DNA of 64,000 nucleotides, from contig OZ029929.1 of NCBI GenBank assembly GCA_964023275.1, positions 1,881,501 to 1,945,500 on the forward strand, given 5' to 3'. Both the position numbers and the translations under genes were made by a program. Below are positions 1-11,016 of this stretch, in pieces; the stretch's first letter is position 1; every line of letters begins with the position of its first letter. The notes below the pieces were generated by a model, which saw nothing but the letters and a program-made list of their open reading frames with translations, did no database searches and was not told the origin of the DNA. This DNA comes from Norana najaformis (taxonomy: Eukaryota; Annelida; Clitellata; Crassiclitellata; Hormogastridae).

Positions 1-44
1 TGCAGAAGTAGTCACACAGAGAAGAGTTACAAAAGGTCCTTCCG

Positions 45-385
45 TTGCTGTCAATCTTTCTGTCTGTCCGCGCTTTCAGACAACTGTCAGACCTTTCAGA
101 CAACTGTCGGTCCTTTCAGACAACTGTCAGTCTTTCAGACAACTGTCAGTCCTTTCAGACAACTGTCAGTCCTTTCAGACAACTGTCAGTCTTTCAGACA
201 ACTGTCAGTCTTTCAGACAACCGTCAGTCCTTTCAGACAACTGTCAGTCTTTCAGACAACTGTCAGTCTTTCAGACAACTGTCAGTACTTTCAGACAACT
301 GTCAGTCCTTTCTGACAACTGTCAGTCCTTTCAGACAACTGTCAGTCCTTTCTGACAACTGTCAGTGCGTTCTGACGGCTTACTG
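45..385. repeat. 18-19 bp minisatellite, CTTTCAGACAACTGTCAGT unit
   Basis: About 17 near-identical copies of a unit reading CTTTCAGACAACTGTCAGT run head to tail, varying by one C or T. Open frames through the array only reflect the repeat. It lies downstream of the septin exon, probably in the next septin intron. Confidence 0.9.
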
Positions 386-424
386 TACCTGAGAAGTTTC
401 AATGCAGGCATGTAAACAAATGTA

Positions 425-800
425 TTACCTTCACCTTTCACTCTTTCTGACAACTACCAGTACTTTCAATGCCTGCTGACAACCACAAATACAAATACTT
501 ACTCAAAACTTCAAGTACACACTGACAAGTACTAGTACTTACTTACACGAATGAAATGTTTCTAAAGACCTCAATATACCACTGCTGACAAAAAAGTGCC
601 AGTACTTACCGCCAACTGCAAGTACTTACTGCCAACTGCAAGTACTTGTTGACAACTGCAAGTACTCACCGACAACCTCGAATACTTACCAATAATTGCA
701 AGTACTTTCTAACAACAAACCTACAGTCCTCAATATACCATTGCTTACAGAAAAGGCCAGGTACTCACTGAATACTTCAAGTACTTAAAGAAAAATAGGT
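425..800. repeat. Degenerate tandem repeat around CAAGTACTTACTGACAAC
   Basis: Words such as CAAGTACTTACTGCCAACTG and GACAACTGCAAGTACT recur every 20-30 bp with heavy decay. This is an old minisatellite in septin intron sequence. I see nothing coding in it. Confidence 0.6.
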
Positions 801-810
801 CAGTACTTAC

Positions 811-3800
811 CAACAACCATCAGCGTGAACTCGAAGCCCTTCTTGACGGACTTTCGGTGGACCTGATTGGGGAGATTGGCAAACCCCACGTAACCGGGTA
901 ACTCGGGATTCATGAACTGTCAACATAGGAACAATTACACCATAAACTCGAGTTTAGGAAAACTAATAACTCATAATGATAATTAATTAATTACTTAATC
1001 TGCACCTCAGATTTGCATTTCTGTGTGACCTTGCACACGTCAAACTCTTCATAATAACAGCAACAGCAAGGTCCATACATAGGGACGTTAAATGGCGTGG
1101 CGCCCATTCAAACGGGCAGCGTTGGTGAAGGATCTCCCCCCGACCAATTCATTGAAAAATGAGCAGGGTCGAGGCCATACGGTCGCTATAGAAAACCGCG
1201 TGCATTTACATTTACATTTTACAAATATTAGGTTGTGCTTAGACACCTTTAAATCGTATTTTCACGAAGCTATAAACCTCGGGCTAGCACGGTCCGTACA
1301 TGGGTGAAGGATCTCACCCTATCAATTCATTGAAAAATGAGCAGGGTCGAGGCCATACGATCGTTATAGAAAATCGTGTACATTTAAATTTACCAATTCA
1401 CGACTGTAGCGCGTTAACATTACTCTGGAATTAGCACCCATTCTGCATTAAACTCTAGTCAAATCTGTGCTTGTGAAAACTGCTGGTTCTGGAATTGCTG
1501 CATCTGTGTAGACTCTGTTAGAGCGACTCTGGAACAACTGTATCTCTATAAACTCCCGTCTGCTGTGAGAAGCATTTAGGGGTTCGTGCTTCATTATTAG
1601 CGGGTTAAACGTCGCAAGGGTTCGTTACGGCAACAGTTGTTCAAACGCAAAACGATCAGTCAGAAAAGTCATTAGCTGACGATTAGCGTCAGGGAAAAGG
1701 CGGTTACGTCACTGTTTAATGGCCTCCGCTAATTGGACGAGCAAAAATTTTAAGTGCCGTCGAATTGGGGCCCCTTGATGCTGCGGGGCCCCTAGGACCG
1801 TACCTAGTCTGTCTGTGGGGTAATCCGGGTCTTAATACATACTTACATACATACAAAACATACATACAAACATACATACCTAAATGCATACACACATTCA
1901 ATTCATTCACATATACATATATACATACATACAAACATACATACACACATACATACATGCATACATACATATATACATGTATACATGCAAGCAAACACAT
2001 ACATTCATACATATTTACATTCATTCATACAAACATACATAAATACATCCATATATTCAATTCATTCATACATACATACACATACATGCAAACAAACATA
2101 CATACTTACATTCAATTCATTCATATATACATAGATACAAACATACATACATACATTCACACATACATACAAACATATACTGGTACTACATGAGTTGGGT
2201 GGGGTGTGTATAGAATGGTGAGAATGGGGATCATTGACAAAAACCCAGACTAAGTGGCCTCACATTCGGGGAAAATCACTTTCTCAGGGCAGCAGCACCT
2301 CTCCCACCCGATAAGAGGACAAGGGGCAGAAGGAGAAGAGGAGGGAAGAAATACAAGAAAGGGAGCTGCACCCATACTGACCCTAACAAGGTTATCTTAT
2401 CAGCTCTGAATGACCACTGGTCACCCACTGATAAGACATTGCAACCCAATATGGACAGACAGACACACACAGGCAGAGGTTACTGACCACTGACAGACAG
2501 ACAGACACACACACACAGACAGAGGTTACTGACCACTGACAGACAGACAGACACACACACACAAACAGAGGTCACCGACCACTGATAGACAGACAGACAG
2601 ACACACAGACAGAGGTCACCGACCACTGACAGACAGACAGCCACACACACAGACAGAGGTCACCGACCACTGATAGACAGACAGACAGACACACATACAC
2701 AGACAGAGGTCACCGACCATTGATAGACAGACAGACAGACACACATACACAGACAGAGGTCACCGACCACTGACAGACAGACAGACACACACAAACACAA
2801 ACAGAGGTCACCGACCACTGATAGACAGACAGACAGACACACAGACAGAGGTCACCGACCACTGATAGACAGACAGACAGACACACAGACAGAGGTCACC
2901 GACCACTGACAGACAGACAGCCACACACACAGACAGAGGTCACAGACCACTGATAGACAGACAGACAGACACACATACACAGACAGAGGTCACCGACCAT
3001 TGATAGACAGACAGACAGACACACATACACAGACAGAGGTCACCGACCACTGACAGACAGACAGACACACACAAACACAAACAGAGGTCACCGACCACTG
3101 ACAGACAGACAGACAGACAGATAAGGAAGTGCTGTCCAAATACTGCCACACAAATGCAAACATGGATATAACGTGAGACAAGGAGACAAAGGAAAGGAGG
3201 CCGAGGGATCTGGCTACGGTTTGTTTAGAGTAGTTTACGGATGCTTAGACGGGACAGGTTATCAGGCAGATGATTAATACCAGCATCTCTACCCAAGAAA
3301 CTGGCTGAGTAACCGTCGTTGTCTGGTCCGCATCTGCTCCTCTAGCTTCTTCACTCTGTCTGTCTGGCCACCTGTCTGCATGTCTGTCTGCCTCAACCTC
3401 TGTCAGTCTGAAACACTGTCTGTCTGCATGTCTGTCTGTATCAACCTCTGTCTGTCTGCATGTCTGTCTGTCTCAACCTCTGTCTGTCGGTGTATCTGTC
3501 TGTCTGCCTCAACCTCTGTCTGTCTGTCTCAACCTTTGTCTGTCTGTCTCAACCTTTGTCTGTCTGTCTGTCTCAACCTCTGTCTGTCGGTGTATCTGTC
3601 TGTCTGCCTCAACCTCTGTCTGTCTGTCTCAACCTTTGTCTGTCTGTCTCAACCTTTGTCTGTCTGTCTGTCTCAACCTCTGTCTGTCGGTGTATCTGTC
3701 TGTCTGCCTCAACCTCTGTCTGTCTGTCTCAACCTTTGTCTGTCTGTCCGTCTGAATCTGTTTTGTTATTCCTCTGCGTCCAACTGTCTGCCTGTCTGCC

Positions 3801-6660
3801 TCGGTGGATCTGTCTGTTGGTATGTTTGGAACTCTCTGGCTGTCAATCCCTCTGCCTGTCCGTTTACTTACATCTCTCTGTCTGTCTACGTGGACCTGTA
3901 TGTCTGTCTGTCAGAATCTGTTGGGCTTTTCCTCCCATCCACCTGCCTATCTGTCTGTCTGACAGTCTCTGGTCCCTTTCAATCTTCCCTCAACCTCCCA
4001 ATTGTACTCTCATTCACTCCAACTCAATCTGTCTGTCCATCTGTCAGCCAATGTCTCCCGTATCCTAGATATACCAGAGACAGACAGACACACAGACACA
4101 CACACAGACACACACATAGACACACACAGACACACACACAGAAACACAATGACACACAGAAACAAGGAGGCATAAGAACAGCCAAACAGATACTGACAGC
4201 CGGACAGACAGAAGGCAAGAACCTCTCTCACTCTCCCTCACTGCTTCCAGCCCTTTCTCAACCTCTCCCTCTCCTCCCCTCCATCCCTTTCCCTTTCCCT
4301 CTCCTTTTCTCTTCCCTCGTCCATGACTTAGCAAACAACAAGGAACATTGTTTAACTCCAGGACCCCCCCCTCTGGCCCAGACCAAATCTAAATGCACTG
4401 AGACCCCAGATTAAGATAGATTTTGAAACGTCCCCAACAAACGCAAAGCAGAACTTTTATAAATTTCCAATGTAACTTTTCCACTGGCGAAAAAGAAACC
4501 TTTTTAAGCGAGTTTAGCAAACTCAGACTGACAAAGTGACAAAAACCACTTGTTAGGAGATGTCTTACGCCCCAAAGGGCAGGCAAAAGGACACAATCAA
4601 CAGAGATGTCTGGTAAAAAGCAGAGATTATTGTGGCCTCAAATGAAAGTCTGGTACTAGCAGAAATTTTGTAACCTCAACAGGAATGCCTGGCACATATC
4701 AGACACTAGTATGATCAGATGGTTCTTTAGTTATTCGACAGTCAAAAACACATCAAGAGAGGCCAATATTCAGTCATTTGAGTTAGCATCATAAAATGTC
4801 TGATGAGGCATTACCTTCATTAATTTATGGACAGAAAAGGTGCAAAAAGGCACAGGCAATTCCAAATCACCAGTCATAAGATTTATTGTGGCCATTTGAG
4901 CACCACAGCTAGAAACATTCTCTTCCTACATTAAGAAATTTGTGATGAATGAATGATATGTCACCCAACCGTGTGTGTGTGTGTATGTGTGTGTAAGTGT
5001 GTGTGTAGGTGCGTGTGTGTGTAGGTGTGCGTGGGTGTGTGTGTGTAGGTGTGTGCACACTTTGAAAGAGCCTAAACTAAATGTGGAGCATGGTAGCTTG
5101 TTGATTAGAGCGCTAGGCTTGTAATGCGAAGAGTATGGGTTCAAGCCTCCCCTAAGATGGTTACTGTGTAGGGACCTTGAACCAGTCCTTCATTCACGGT
5201 TGCTCAGCGCCATCAACTGATGCTTAGTCATTAGATAACGGCGCCTACGATTCCTCGCTCACCCAATGGACATATGGCATGTCATCAAATGCATTACTTA
5301 CTTACTTATGTAAGCATGCAGTGATAACTAGAAGTCACCACTTGTGGGCTCTCACAGACACGTAGCGTCCGACCAAGAGACCCACTCGGGGTTGACAGTT
5401 GACACCATTTTCTAAGCAGTGGCGGCTCCAGGATTGCTTGCTTGGGGGGGGGGGGAAAGCATTTTCTGAGGGGTGCCACATTCTGGCAGTCCACCATGCG
5501 CAGATCTGGTCTGGGGGCGCTGGCATATAACCAACAGATTACCATCAGTGGCTTTAAATGGATATATAGAGGGAACGAGGAGCAGAGGAAGACAACAGAA
5601 GACATGGATGGACAACATAAGAGAAGACCTGGAGGGAATGAAAATAAGCTTGAGAGAGGCAAGGGACAAGATCAGAGACAGAGAACAGTGGAGATGACAG
5701 GTTGAGGACTCATCGTCGGCGGTGGCCTGATGGAGGAGAAGCAAAGAAGAAGACAAGAAGAAAGCTGGCATATAACCAAGAGAGGCGAGGCAAACCCACA
5801 GCTAAACAGGCCACTGGTTTGGAGAATAAACTAGCGTCTTAGCTCTGAATGCCTTTATAGGACCGTACTATTAATGGGATTATTGTCCTCTGGGTAAATC
5901 TGCCAGTTTCTCTTTTCCTCTGCACCTCTGTGCCAATCATAAGCCGTGTGGGAAACAGACTCTTCGAAACTGAAAACAGGACTTTTCAAATTATCTGACT
6001 TGTTCTATATTCGTCCTCCACTCGGATCTGACGTCTGAAGTTCTGAAACTGTGCAAAACAGTTCAATCAACTGGGGCAACGTGGAAATGATAAGTGATGA
6101 GCTCTCAGTTCGGGATGGGTAACTGACTCTGAGATCTGCGGGGAGGCATCTATGAGGTATGGTAAGTAGACAATGCCATTACACTATGCCTCGATATGTT
6201 GACTGGCTGGCTGATCGACTGACATACTTACTCATTTACTGATTAAACTGCACACAAAGGCGGATAGACAGACACCCAGACAGACAAGCGGACAGAAACG
6301 GATTATAAAAGCTGACAAGCTGCAAATCGTAATCTAGAAAATTTCTAAAGCGCTACTGAAAAAAGCTAGGCGCAGGGCACCATCTTATTCACGAGCGCTG
6401 CGTCAAATCAGAGGGGTTGTCATGGGAAGAACAAGGTCCGGTTGAAAACTACAGTTGCAAACTACATCCCCTCTATCAGCTATGAGCTAATCGTATAACT
6501 TCTATGGCGCTTTATCTAAACATAAGAACAGAATCAGCATCAAACTCATACAAAGTTTAAAACATAAACAAACCCGGATCTTGCTAATTATCACCCAACC
6601 TCATTCAAGGATACGGGAAACATACAGAAAACGACCTACCTGTCGCGCTTCTGTACCCAT
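811..6660 (-). CDS. SEPT2-like: SEPT2-type septin, 5' part of gene (exons 1-2)
   Basis: Septins are GTP-binding proteins that polymerise into filaments at the cell cortex and cleavage furrow. Two coding exons are visible on the minus strand. Exon 1 is 6660-6640 and encodes seven residues, MGTEARQ, ending at donor CAG|gtaggt. Exon 2 is 916-811, after acceptor tgttgacag, and encodes [18 protein letters not shown], then [17 protein letters not shown], and the first base of a Gly codon before donor gtaagt. Both junctions are phase 0, so they join cleanly. The product matches the SEPT2/SEPT7 N-terminus up to the residue before the P-loop (GESGLGKS in known septins). The P-loop and the rest of the GTPase lie beyond the left window edge. 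The second codon of exon 2 is also ATG, but exon 1 gives a normal SEPT2-like start. The intron is about 5.7 kb. The family call is firm; the subgroup is inferred. Confidence 0.9.
1085..1400 (+). repeat. Interspersed repeat family F, two adjacent copies
   Basis: The shared block contains TGAAAAATGAGCAGGGTC, GAGGCCATACGGTCGC and AAATGGCGTGGC. A second partial copy follows at about 1300. Other copies are at 8230-8410 (-), 17945-18000, 24525-24690, 27820-27995 (-), 30985-31045 and 59985-60070. It is probably a SINE or LINE 3' remnant. Confidence 0.75.
1400..1800. other. Unique-looking septin intron sequence
   Basis: I see no gene, tandem array or recurrent family here. Short decayed words of the type 'tctggaat...gctg...ctgt' recur loosely around 1430-1560. 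Confidence 0.4.
1806..2185. repeat. CATA/CATT tetranucleotide-rich microsatellite
   Basis: ACATACATACAT-type runs are interrupted by ATTCAATTCATTCAT blocks. The Tyr/His/Ile-rich and Cys/Val/Tyr-rich open frames through it are artefacts of the repeat. Confidence 0.9.
2455..3125. repeat. Compound GACA / CACA minisatellite with GGTCACCGACCACTGA spacer
   Basis: Blocks of about 55-60 bp alternate CAGACAGACAGACACAC with AGAGGTCACCGACCACTGA. There are about eleven copies. A longer piece is itself repeated: the block at about 2640-2830 reappears at about 2920-3110, a segmental duplication inside the array. Confidence 0.9.
3355..4160. repeat. CTGT-rich minisatellite with CTCAACCTCTGTCTGT units, then CACAGACA run
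   Basis: Units combining CTGTCTGTCTGT, CTCAACCTCTGT and CGGTGTATCTG are repeated about 15 times between 3360 and 3760. A roughly 94-bp higher-order unit is visible at 3480-3745. A GACACACAGACAC run follows at 4075-4160. The long Ser/Val/Cys/Leu frames here are repeat translation, not genes. Confidence 0.9.
4160..4960. other. Septin intron, no recognised feature
   Basis: The first part is pyrimidine-rich (4215-4320), then moderately AT-rich single-copy-like sequence. No exon, SINE or array is recognisable. Confidence 0.4.
4965..5310 (+). mobile_element. GT repeat, tRNA-derived SINE family A and ACTT-tailed family C 3' end
   Basis: A GTGTGTAG/GTGTGC run covers 4968-5060. At 5091-5245 a tRNA-like head follows: TTAGAGCGCTAGGCTTGTA acts as an A-box-like segment and GGGTTCAAGCCTCC as a B-box-like segment. 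The body is TTACTGTGTAGGGACCTTGA and then CTCAGCGCCATCAACTGATG. It is fused at about 5250 to the family C end (ATTCCTCGCTCACCC, ATGGACATATGGCAT) with an ACTTACTTACTT tail. Confidence 0.8.
5470..5705 (+). mobile_element. RTE-like LINE fragment, reverse transcriptase C-terminus
   Basis: A frame from about 5560 reads [17 protein letters not shown], then [17 protein letters not shown] and RDREQWR. This is the typical C-terminal tail of endonuclease/reverse-transcriptase ORFs of non-LTR elements. The piece is short and has no catalytic domain, so it is a dead fragment. Confidence 0.75.
5705..6300. other. Septin intron, no recognised feature
   Basis: A GAAGAAGACAAGAAG run at about 5740-5765 is the only low-complexity patch. 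I see no exon with usable splice sites. Confidence 0.35.
6300..6445 (+). repeat. Family B variant repeat
   Basis: AATTTCTAAAGCGCTACTG, then CACCATCTTATTCACGAGCG and a tail around AAGGTCCGGTTG match 60440-60620. This is a divergent branch of family B. Confidence 0.65.
6640..6660 (-). CDS. SEPT2-like: Septin first coding exon (21 nt, MGTEARQ)
   Basis: ATG GGT ACA GAA GCG CGA CAG is followed directly by gtaggt. It is the only short ATG-led exon I found upstream that joins exon 2 in phase, and it places seven residues before FMNPE, as in human SEPT2, which has eight residues before FINPE. It is far shorter than any ORF cutoff. Confidence 0.7.
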
Positions 6661-7117
6661 TTAGAACCGATCTTGACGCAGAAAATTAACTTCGCTCTAA
6701 AGAAACTTTTCCAGTTCAAGTTTTCTCGCAAGAAGAGTATTTTCGAGGGAAATGTCCTCGAATAATTTTTGTATACCCCGCCTCCTTCCGCACTGCGAGC
6801 CGAGCACAAGCTCAACCGGATTTTTAAAAATTTCGTCCTGGATGGACAGCTTGCAATTTTGTCGACGCTGCCATCTGGTGAAAAAATCAACCACGCCACC
6901 TTGTGATAAGCAAATAAAGCTATTAAATACGCCAGTTTCTAAAACATGACGAGTTATCAGACATCGAATTGTATTCGTTGAAACAAAGTGTGCTTCCCCC
7001 ATCTATTAAATGCTATAAAAGTCATTAGACTATAACTGTATTTCTTCCTCAATAATCGTCTCAAATTATGAAACACTGCCTAATGGATGACGAATTAAGC
7101 CAAACTAATTAATCGCA
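6661..7117 (-). promoter_or_regulatory. Probable septin 5' UTR and promoter region
   Basis: This non-repetitive stretch lies directly upstream of the septin start codon, with scattered CpG around 6700-6860. It contains a second open frame on each strand but none with a family match. Promoter function is inferred from position only; no TATA box or initiator can be assigned. Confidence 0.3.
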
Positions 7118-7265
7118 ATCGTATCGTAATCTAAGTCTCGGCAACCAGCTTTTTCACAGGCGTTCAGTCAACACAAAATCGATAGGCAAGAAGAATTCAA
7201 TTCTAGGGCGAGATCCTAGAGTCAGGCAGGCAGTCAGAAAGCTACGGTGGTGGTGTTTGGAATTA
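7118..7265 (+). repeat. Family B interspersed repeat, truncated
   Basis: The words GTCTCGGCAACCAGC, CACAGGCGTTCAGTC, AACACAAAATCGATAGGC and GATCCTAGAGTCAGGC are shared with copies at 11205, 12238, 15336, 18290, 27285, 28273, 59515 and 62362, and on the minus strand at 41590. Confidence 0.7.
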
Positions 7266-7553
7266 AGGGTAGTCCATAAGGGACTTTTACATTATGACCA
7301 ACTTTAGAATCCTCCCTCCCTTTTCTGCATTTGGCATCATTACCCTATCCCACCCCTTTTGTGCTGCACTCCCACGTAGAACTAAGGCCTAAATTAGGCT
7401 ACCCTGTCGATTTGCAGGGCTAACTGTACTACGGAGTGGGGCACTTTTAAACTGTCGCGTCCAGTAAAGGGATTCAAATTAGATCCAACACTTTATAGAG
7501 GGACTTAACTGAATTCCTTCCCCTTTTGCGGATGTCCTTTATGGACGACCCCC
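7266..7553. mobile_element. MITE-like element with imperfect terminal inverted repeats
   Basis: The left end GGGTAGTCCATAAGGGAC is an imperfect inverse complement of the right end GTCCTTTATGGACGACCCC. The interior is about 250 bp and non-coding. A shorter relative with matching ends lies at 29484-29602. Target-site duplication could not be defined. Confidence 0.6.
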
Positions 7554-8040
7554 AGTGGAATCAAATCATCCCATTCACCTGCATTGCTAATAAATTTGGC
7601 CTAAATTACAGACCAGGATTCAAACCCCGGCTGGAGTATCAAAATATTAAGGCAGTTCACTGCGCCACTAATGTAATCTGACTTCTATAGCGCCTTTATA
7701 ACGCTCAAGGCATCAATCAGTGGTGCCACCCTAGGAACACACCTTTGGTCAGACTATACAGGTAGAAAAGGCGCCATGTGTGTGTGTGTTTGAGTGTGTG
7801 TGTGTTCAGATAAACATACAAGTACCCACCTTTTTCACCGAACACTGCTCCCTTCTGCCAGGACTGAGCCAAAGTCATTTCTTGCAGAGTTCTTTAACTG
7901 GTGCTATATAAATCAATTTAGTTGCCCAACATTAAGAACACTGCTACCTGGTTCTGAGACATATCAAATGACCGTGGCAACAAGAAAAGGCAGGAGGCAA
8001 CGAGTCATAGAGAATACTGCACATTTTTGAAGCATAATAA
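7554..8040. other. Intergenic, no clear gene
   Basis: About 7600-7680 there is a tRNA-like phrase (CAGGATTCAAACCCCGG) and a TATAGCGCC word, so a decayed SINE is likely. A TGTGTGTG run lies at 7777-7802. The 78-codon frame at 7794 has no support. Confidence 0.4.
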
Positions 8041-8260
8041 GATATTTTAAAATATTTGAATAAACCCACAAGAAAGAGGACAACACAAGAGGATATAGAG
8101 AATATCACCAGGAAGAGAAGACTGAAATGGATTGGATAAAGACAGAAGATCCAATCACGTGATGAATTGGATCTCTGAACGGAAAAAAGGGGTAGGGAAG
8201 ACCAAGAAAGAACTGGACAGAGACCATCAGAGACGACCCCGAGATGTTTCGAGATGTAAA
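8040..8260 (+). mobile_element. LINE fragment, reverse transcriptase C-terminus
   Basis: Broken frames read RRLKWIG, KKGVGRPRKNW and TETIRDDPEMFRD. The last is the same domain end as at 37640-37855 (TIRDDLRCFQTSWDEAG). Stops and frameshifts show it is decayed. Confidence 0.65.
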
Positions 8261-8505
8261 AGTAAATGTTGGTTTTCTAGAGCGACCGTATGGCCTCGAC
8301 CCTGCTCAGTTTTCAATGAATTTATTGGGTGAGATCCTTCACCATTTGAATGGGCGCAACGCCATTTAAGGTCCCAATGTACGGACCGTGCTTCCTTGAG
8401 AATCAAATCTCTTAAATAAGTTACAACCTTTGGTAAAAATAAGCCTTTTGAATTGTGATAAAGGCGCCACAGAAGTCATTAGATTAGATTAGATTAGATT
8501 AGATC
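8230..8505 (-). repeat. Family F copy and a LINE-type 3' tail
   Basis: Family F runs on the minus strand from about 8410 to 8230. At 8460-8505, GGCGCCACAGAAGTCATT is followed by four or five ATTAG units, the same tail seen at 45180 and 56915. The tail ends seven bases from the GAREM-like stop codon. Confidence 0.7.
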
Positions 8506-8509
8506 TGTT

Positions 8510-9600
8510 TCAGTCTTGATTCAGGTTGGGGCGCCACTTGTTAGCGAACATTGTCAGTCGGAGTGCGTCGAATTTTGAAAGTCCAAAGTCTTCGACAAGA
8601 ATGGACCGATCCAGTTCCAGCAGCATTCGTCCGTCCACAGTCATTCGCTGGAAAGACGGAACAAAATCGTGCAGGCTGAGCAGTTCCAGACATCGAGAGA
8701 CCCCATCAACGCTCAGCTGTGACACATCCAGGTTCTCTGGAACGTCTTCGAGGCTCTGCCAGTCAGATGTGCTGATGGACTGCGATCGGTTGAGGATTGG
8801 AGGGCGCTGGGAGTTTGTGGGTGGATCCAAGGTTCTTGAGCTCATTGGCTTCAATCCAGCTTTCGATTGGAGATCGGACGAGTGATTTGGAGTCGGTTCG
8901 TGGTTTTCGGATTTTCTCGGGAGTGGGATAGTTCTGGGTGTTGTTCGCAACTGGCTAAGTTCTTCCTCATCGAGACTCCGACCAGGTTTCAACAACCGAC
9001 TCATATTCGCGTTGTTTGGACGGGTTGAGGCAGGTGGAAGAGTCGAACTTGACTTTGGCGATGGTGTCATGTTCGACTTTGGTGGTGGAGGAGGAGACAT
9101 GTTTGATTTTGTCGGAGTCATGCTTGACATCGGTGGAAGAGTCATGCTTTTCTTTGGTGGAAGAGGAGGAACTGACGGCGCCAAGAGACTCGTACTCGAC
9201 ATTGAAAGCGTTGTGTTTGACTTTGGCGGAAGAGTCGCGCTCGACTTTGACTGCATCAGCGTCAGGCCCCTCCTGTCAACCGTCCTGTTGATAAATTGGG
9301 TAGACATCTGCGGTGGTCCGAGGTTCCCCAGTCTAGTTGCTTTTGCAAAAGCCTGTCGTGGGACTCTTGCTCCAGGACCTGGAATTTGGGGAAGTGCGAC
9401 TGGCTGGATGCAGACCTTGATTGGGTTTCGTGCCACAGTGTAGCACTTCTTTGTAGGTCGTGTTGACTGGGGCAGCTGCCACATGCAGATGTCCTTCTCC
9501 TCCTCAAGGTCACCTTCAGTGTCGTACGTGTGGGCCGTGAACTTGAGAGGACTGATGTACTCGTAGTCCCCGCCCGGAGATTCGTGAAAGATGAGAATCT
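8510..9600 (-). CDS. GAREM-like: GAREM-like last exon: Pro/Ser-rich linker and SAM domain
   Basis: The acceptor ttttccatttcag precedes AG ATT CTC, completing a Glu codon with the previous exon's G. Residues run [17 protein letters not shown], an acidic [11 protein letters not shown] segment, then repeats of the type [11 protein letters not shown] and [18 protein letters not shown]. The last 65 residues are a SAM domain ([47 protein letters not shown]), closely resembling the GAREM SAM ending NGWRPKI. The stop codon TGA is at 8512-8510. Confidence 0.85.
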
Positions 9601-10957
9601 CTGAAATGGAAAAACCTCGTCTGTTGTATTTATATAGTGCCACTATCAAATTAGGAAACAGCTACGTAGCTGGATATTTATACAGTGTCTTCTAAGAAAC
9701 TCTTAAAGACGCTATATCATCTAATTCCTGCTGAAAATTCCTGCTCGATCGCTACGTTCCACTCAAGAAATATTCTGAGCTTTTCTCAAGTCATACATTG
9801 TTAGAACTGTTACTTTAAAGATCTTAAAATGCACTTTGTAAAGTATACACATTCATGTTACCCTAGTTTAGTTCACAGTACCTTATCTTACCATACTGTA
9901 CTTCAGCTGACCTTACATTATTACCTCATCGGACCTTACCTGACCTTACATTATTATCTCATCTGACCTTACCTGACCTTACATTATTATCTCATCTGAC
10001 CTTACCTGACCTTACATTATTATCTCATCTGACCTTACCTGACCTTACATTATTATCTCATCTGACCTTACCTGACCTTACATTATTACCTGACCTGACC
10101 TTACCTGACCTTACCTGACCATACATTATTACTTCATGTTACATTACCTTAACTTACATTATTACCTGACCTGACCTTACCTGACCTTACCTGACCATAC
10201 ATTATTACTTCATGTTACATTACCTTAACTTACATTATTACCTGACCTGACCTTACCTGACCATACATTATTACTTCATGTTACATTACCTTAACTTACA
10301 TTATTACCTGACCTGACCTGACCTGACCTTACCTGACCATACATTATTACTTCATGTTACATTACCTTAACTTACATTATTACCTGACCTGACCTTACCT
10401 GACCTTACCTGACCATACATTATTATTTCATGTTACATTACCTTAACTTACATTATTACCTGACCTGACCTAGTTATCATTCCGTTACCTTGGCGAGGTG
10501 TGATGTGTCCGCTTTCGAGGTTCCTGCTGATCTCCGCCAGGTCCTTGATCCACCATTCGAAGCGATCTCCTCTGCCGTCGTAGACAAATCCCTCGGCCAC
10601 TTCCATCCGGATCGGAACGTATGCTGGAATCCCAATCACCAGCGGATGAATTTCGTCTGCAAGCAACAGAAAACCCAACCACATTGGACTTAAAGGCTCA
10701 ACATAAACACACAGATGATTACACACCTACATACACATACAACCAGGTGATGTGAAAGTCAATTAGGGTGTGACATACATACATACATTCACACACATTA
10801 CATACATGCATACATATACCCATCATACATATACCCATAAATCCATCCATCCATCCATCCACTCATCCACCCACCCACCCACCCATCCATCCAACCATCC
10901 ATTAAAACCAATTAATCCACCCACCCACCCACCCACCCACCCACCCACATACATACA

Positions 10958-11016
<59 letters not shown>

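Noticed and set aside
3380-4414. 344-codon Cys/Ser/Val-rich open frame
   Set aside because: It is a translation of CTGT-type tandem repeats; sister frames are also open and there is no start context or family match.
6636-7002. 87- and 101-codon minus ORFs upstream of the septin start
   Set aside because: They overlap the septin first exon in other frames and have no family match; a 5' UTR is the simpler reading.
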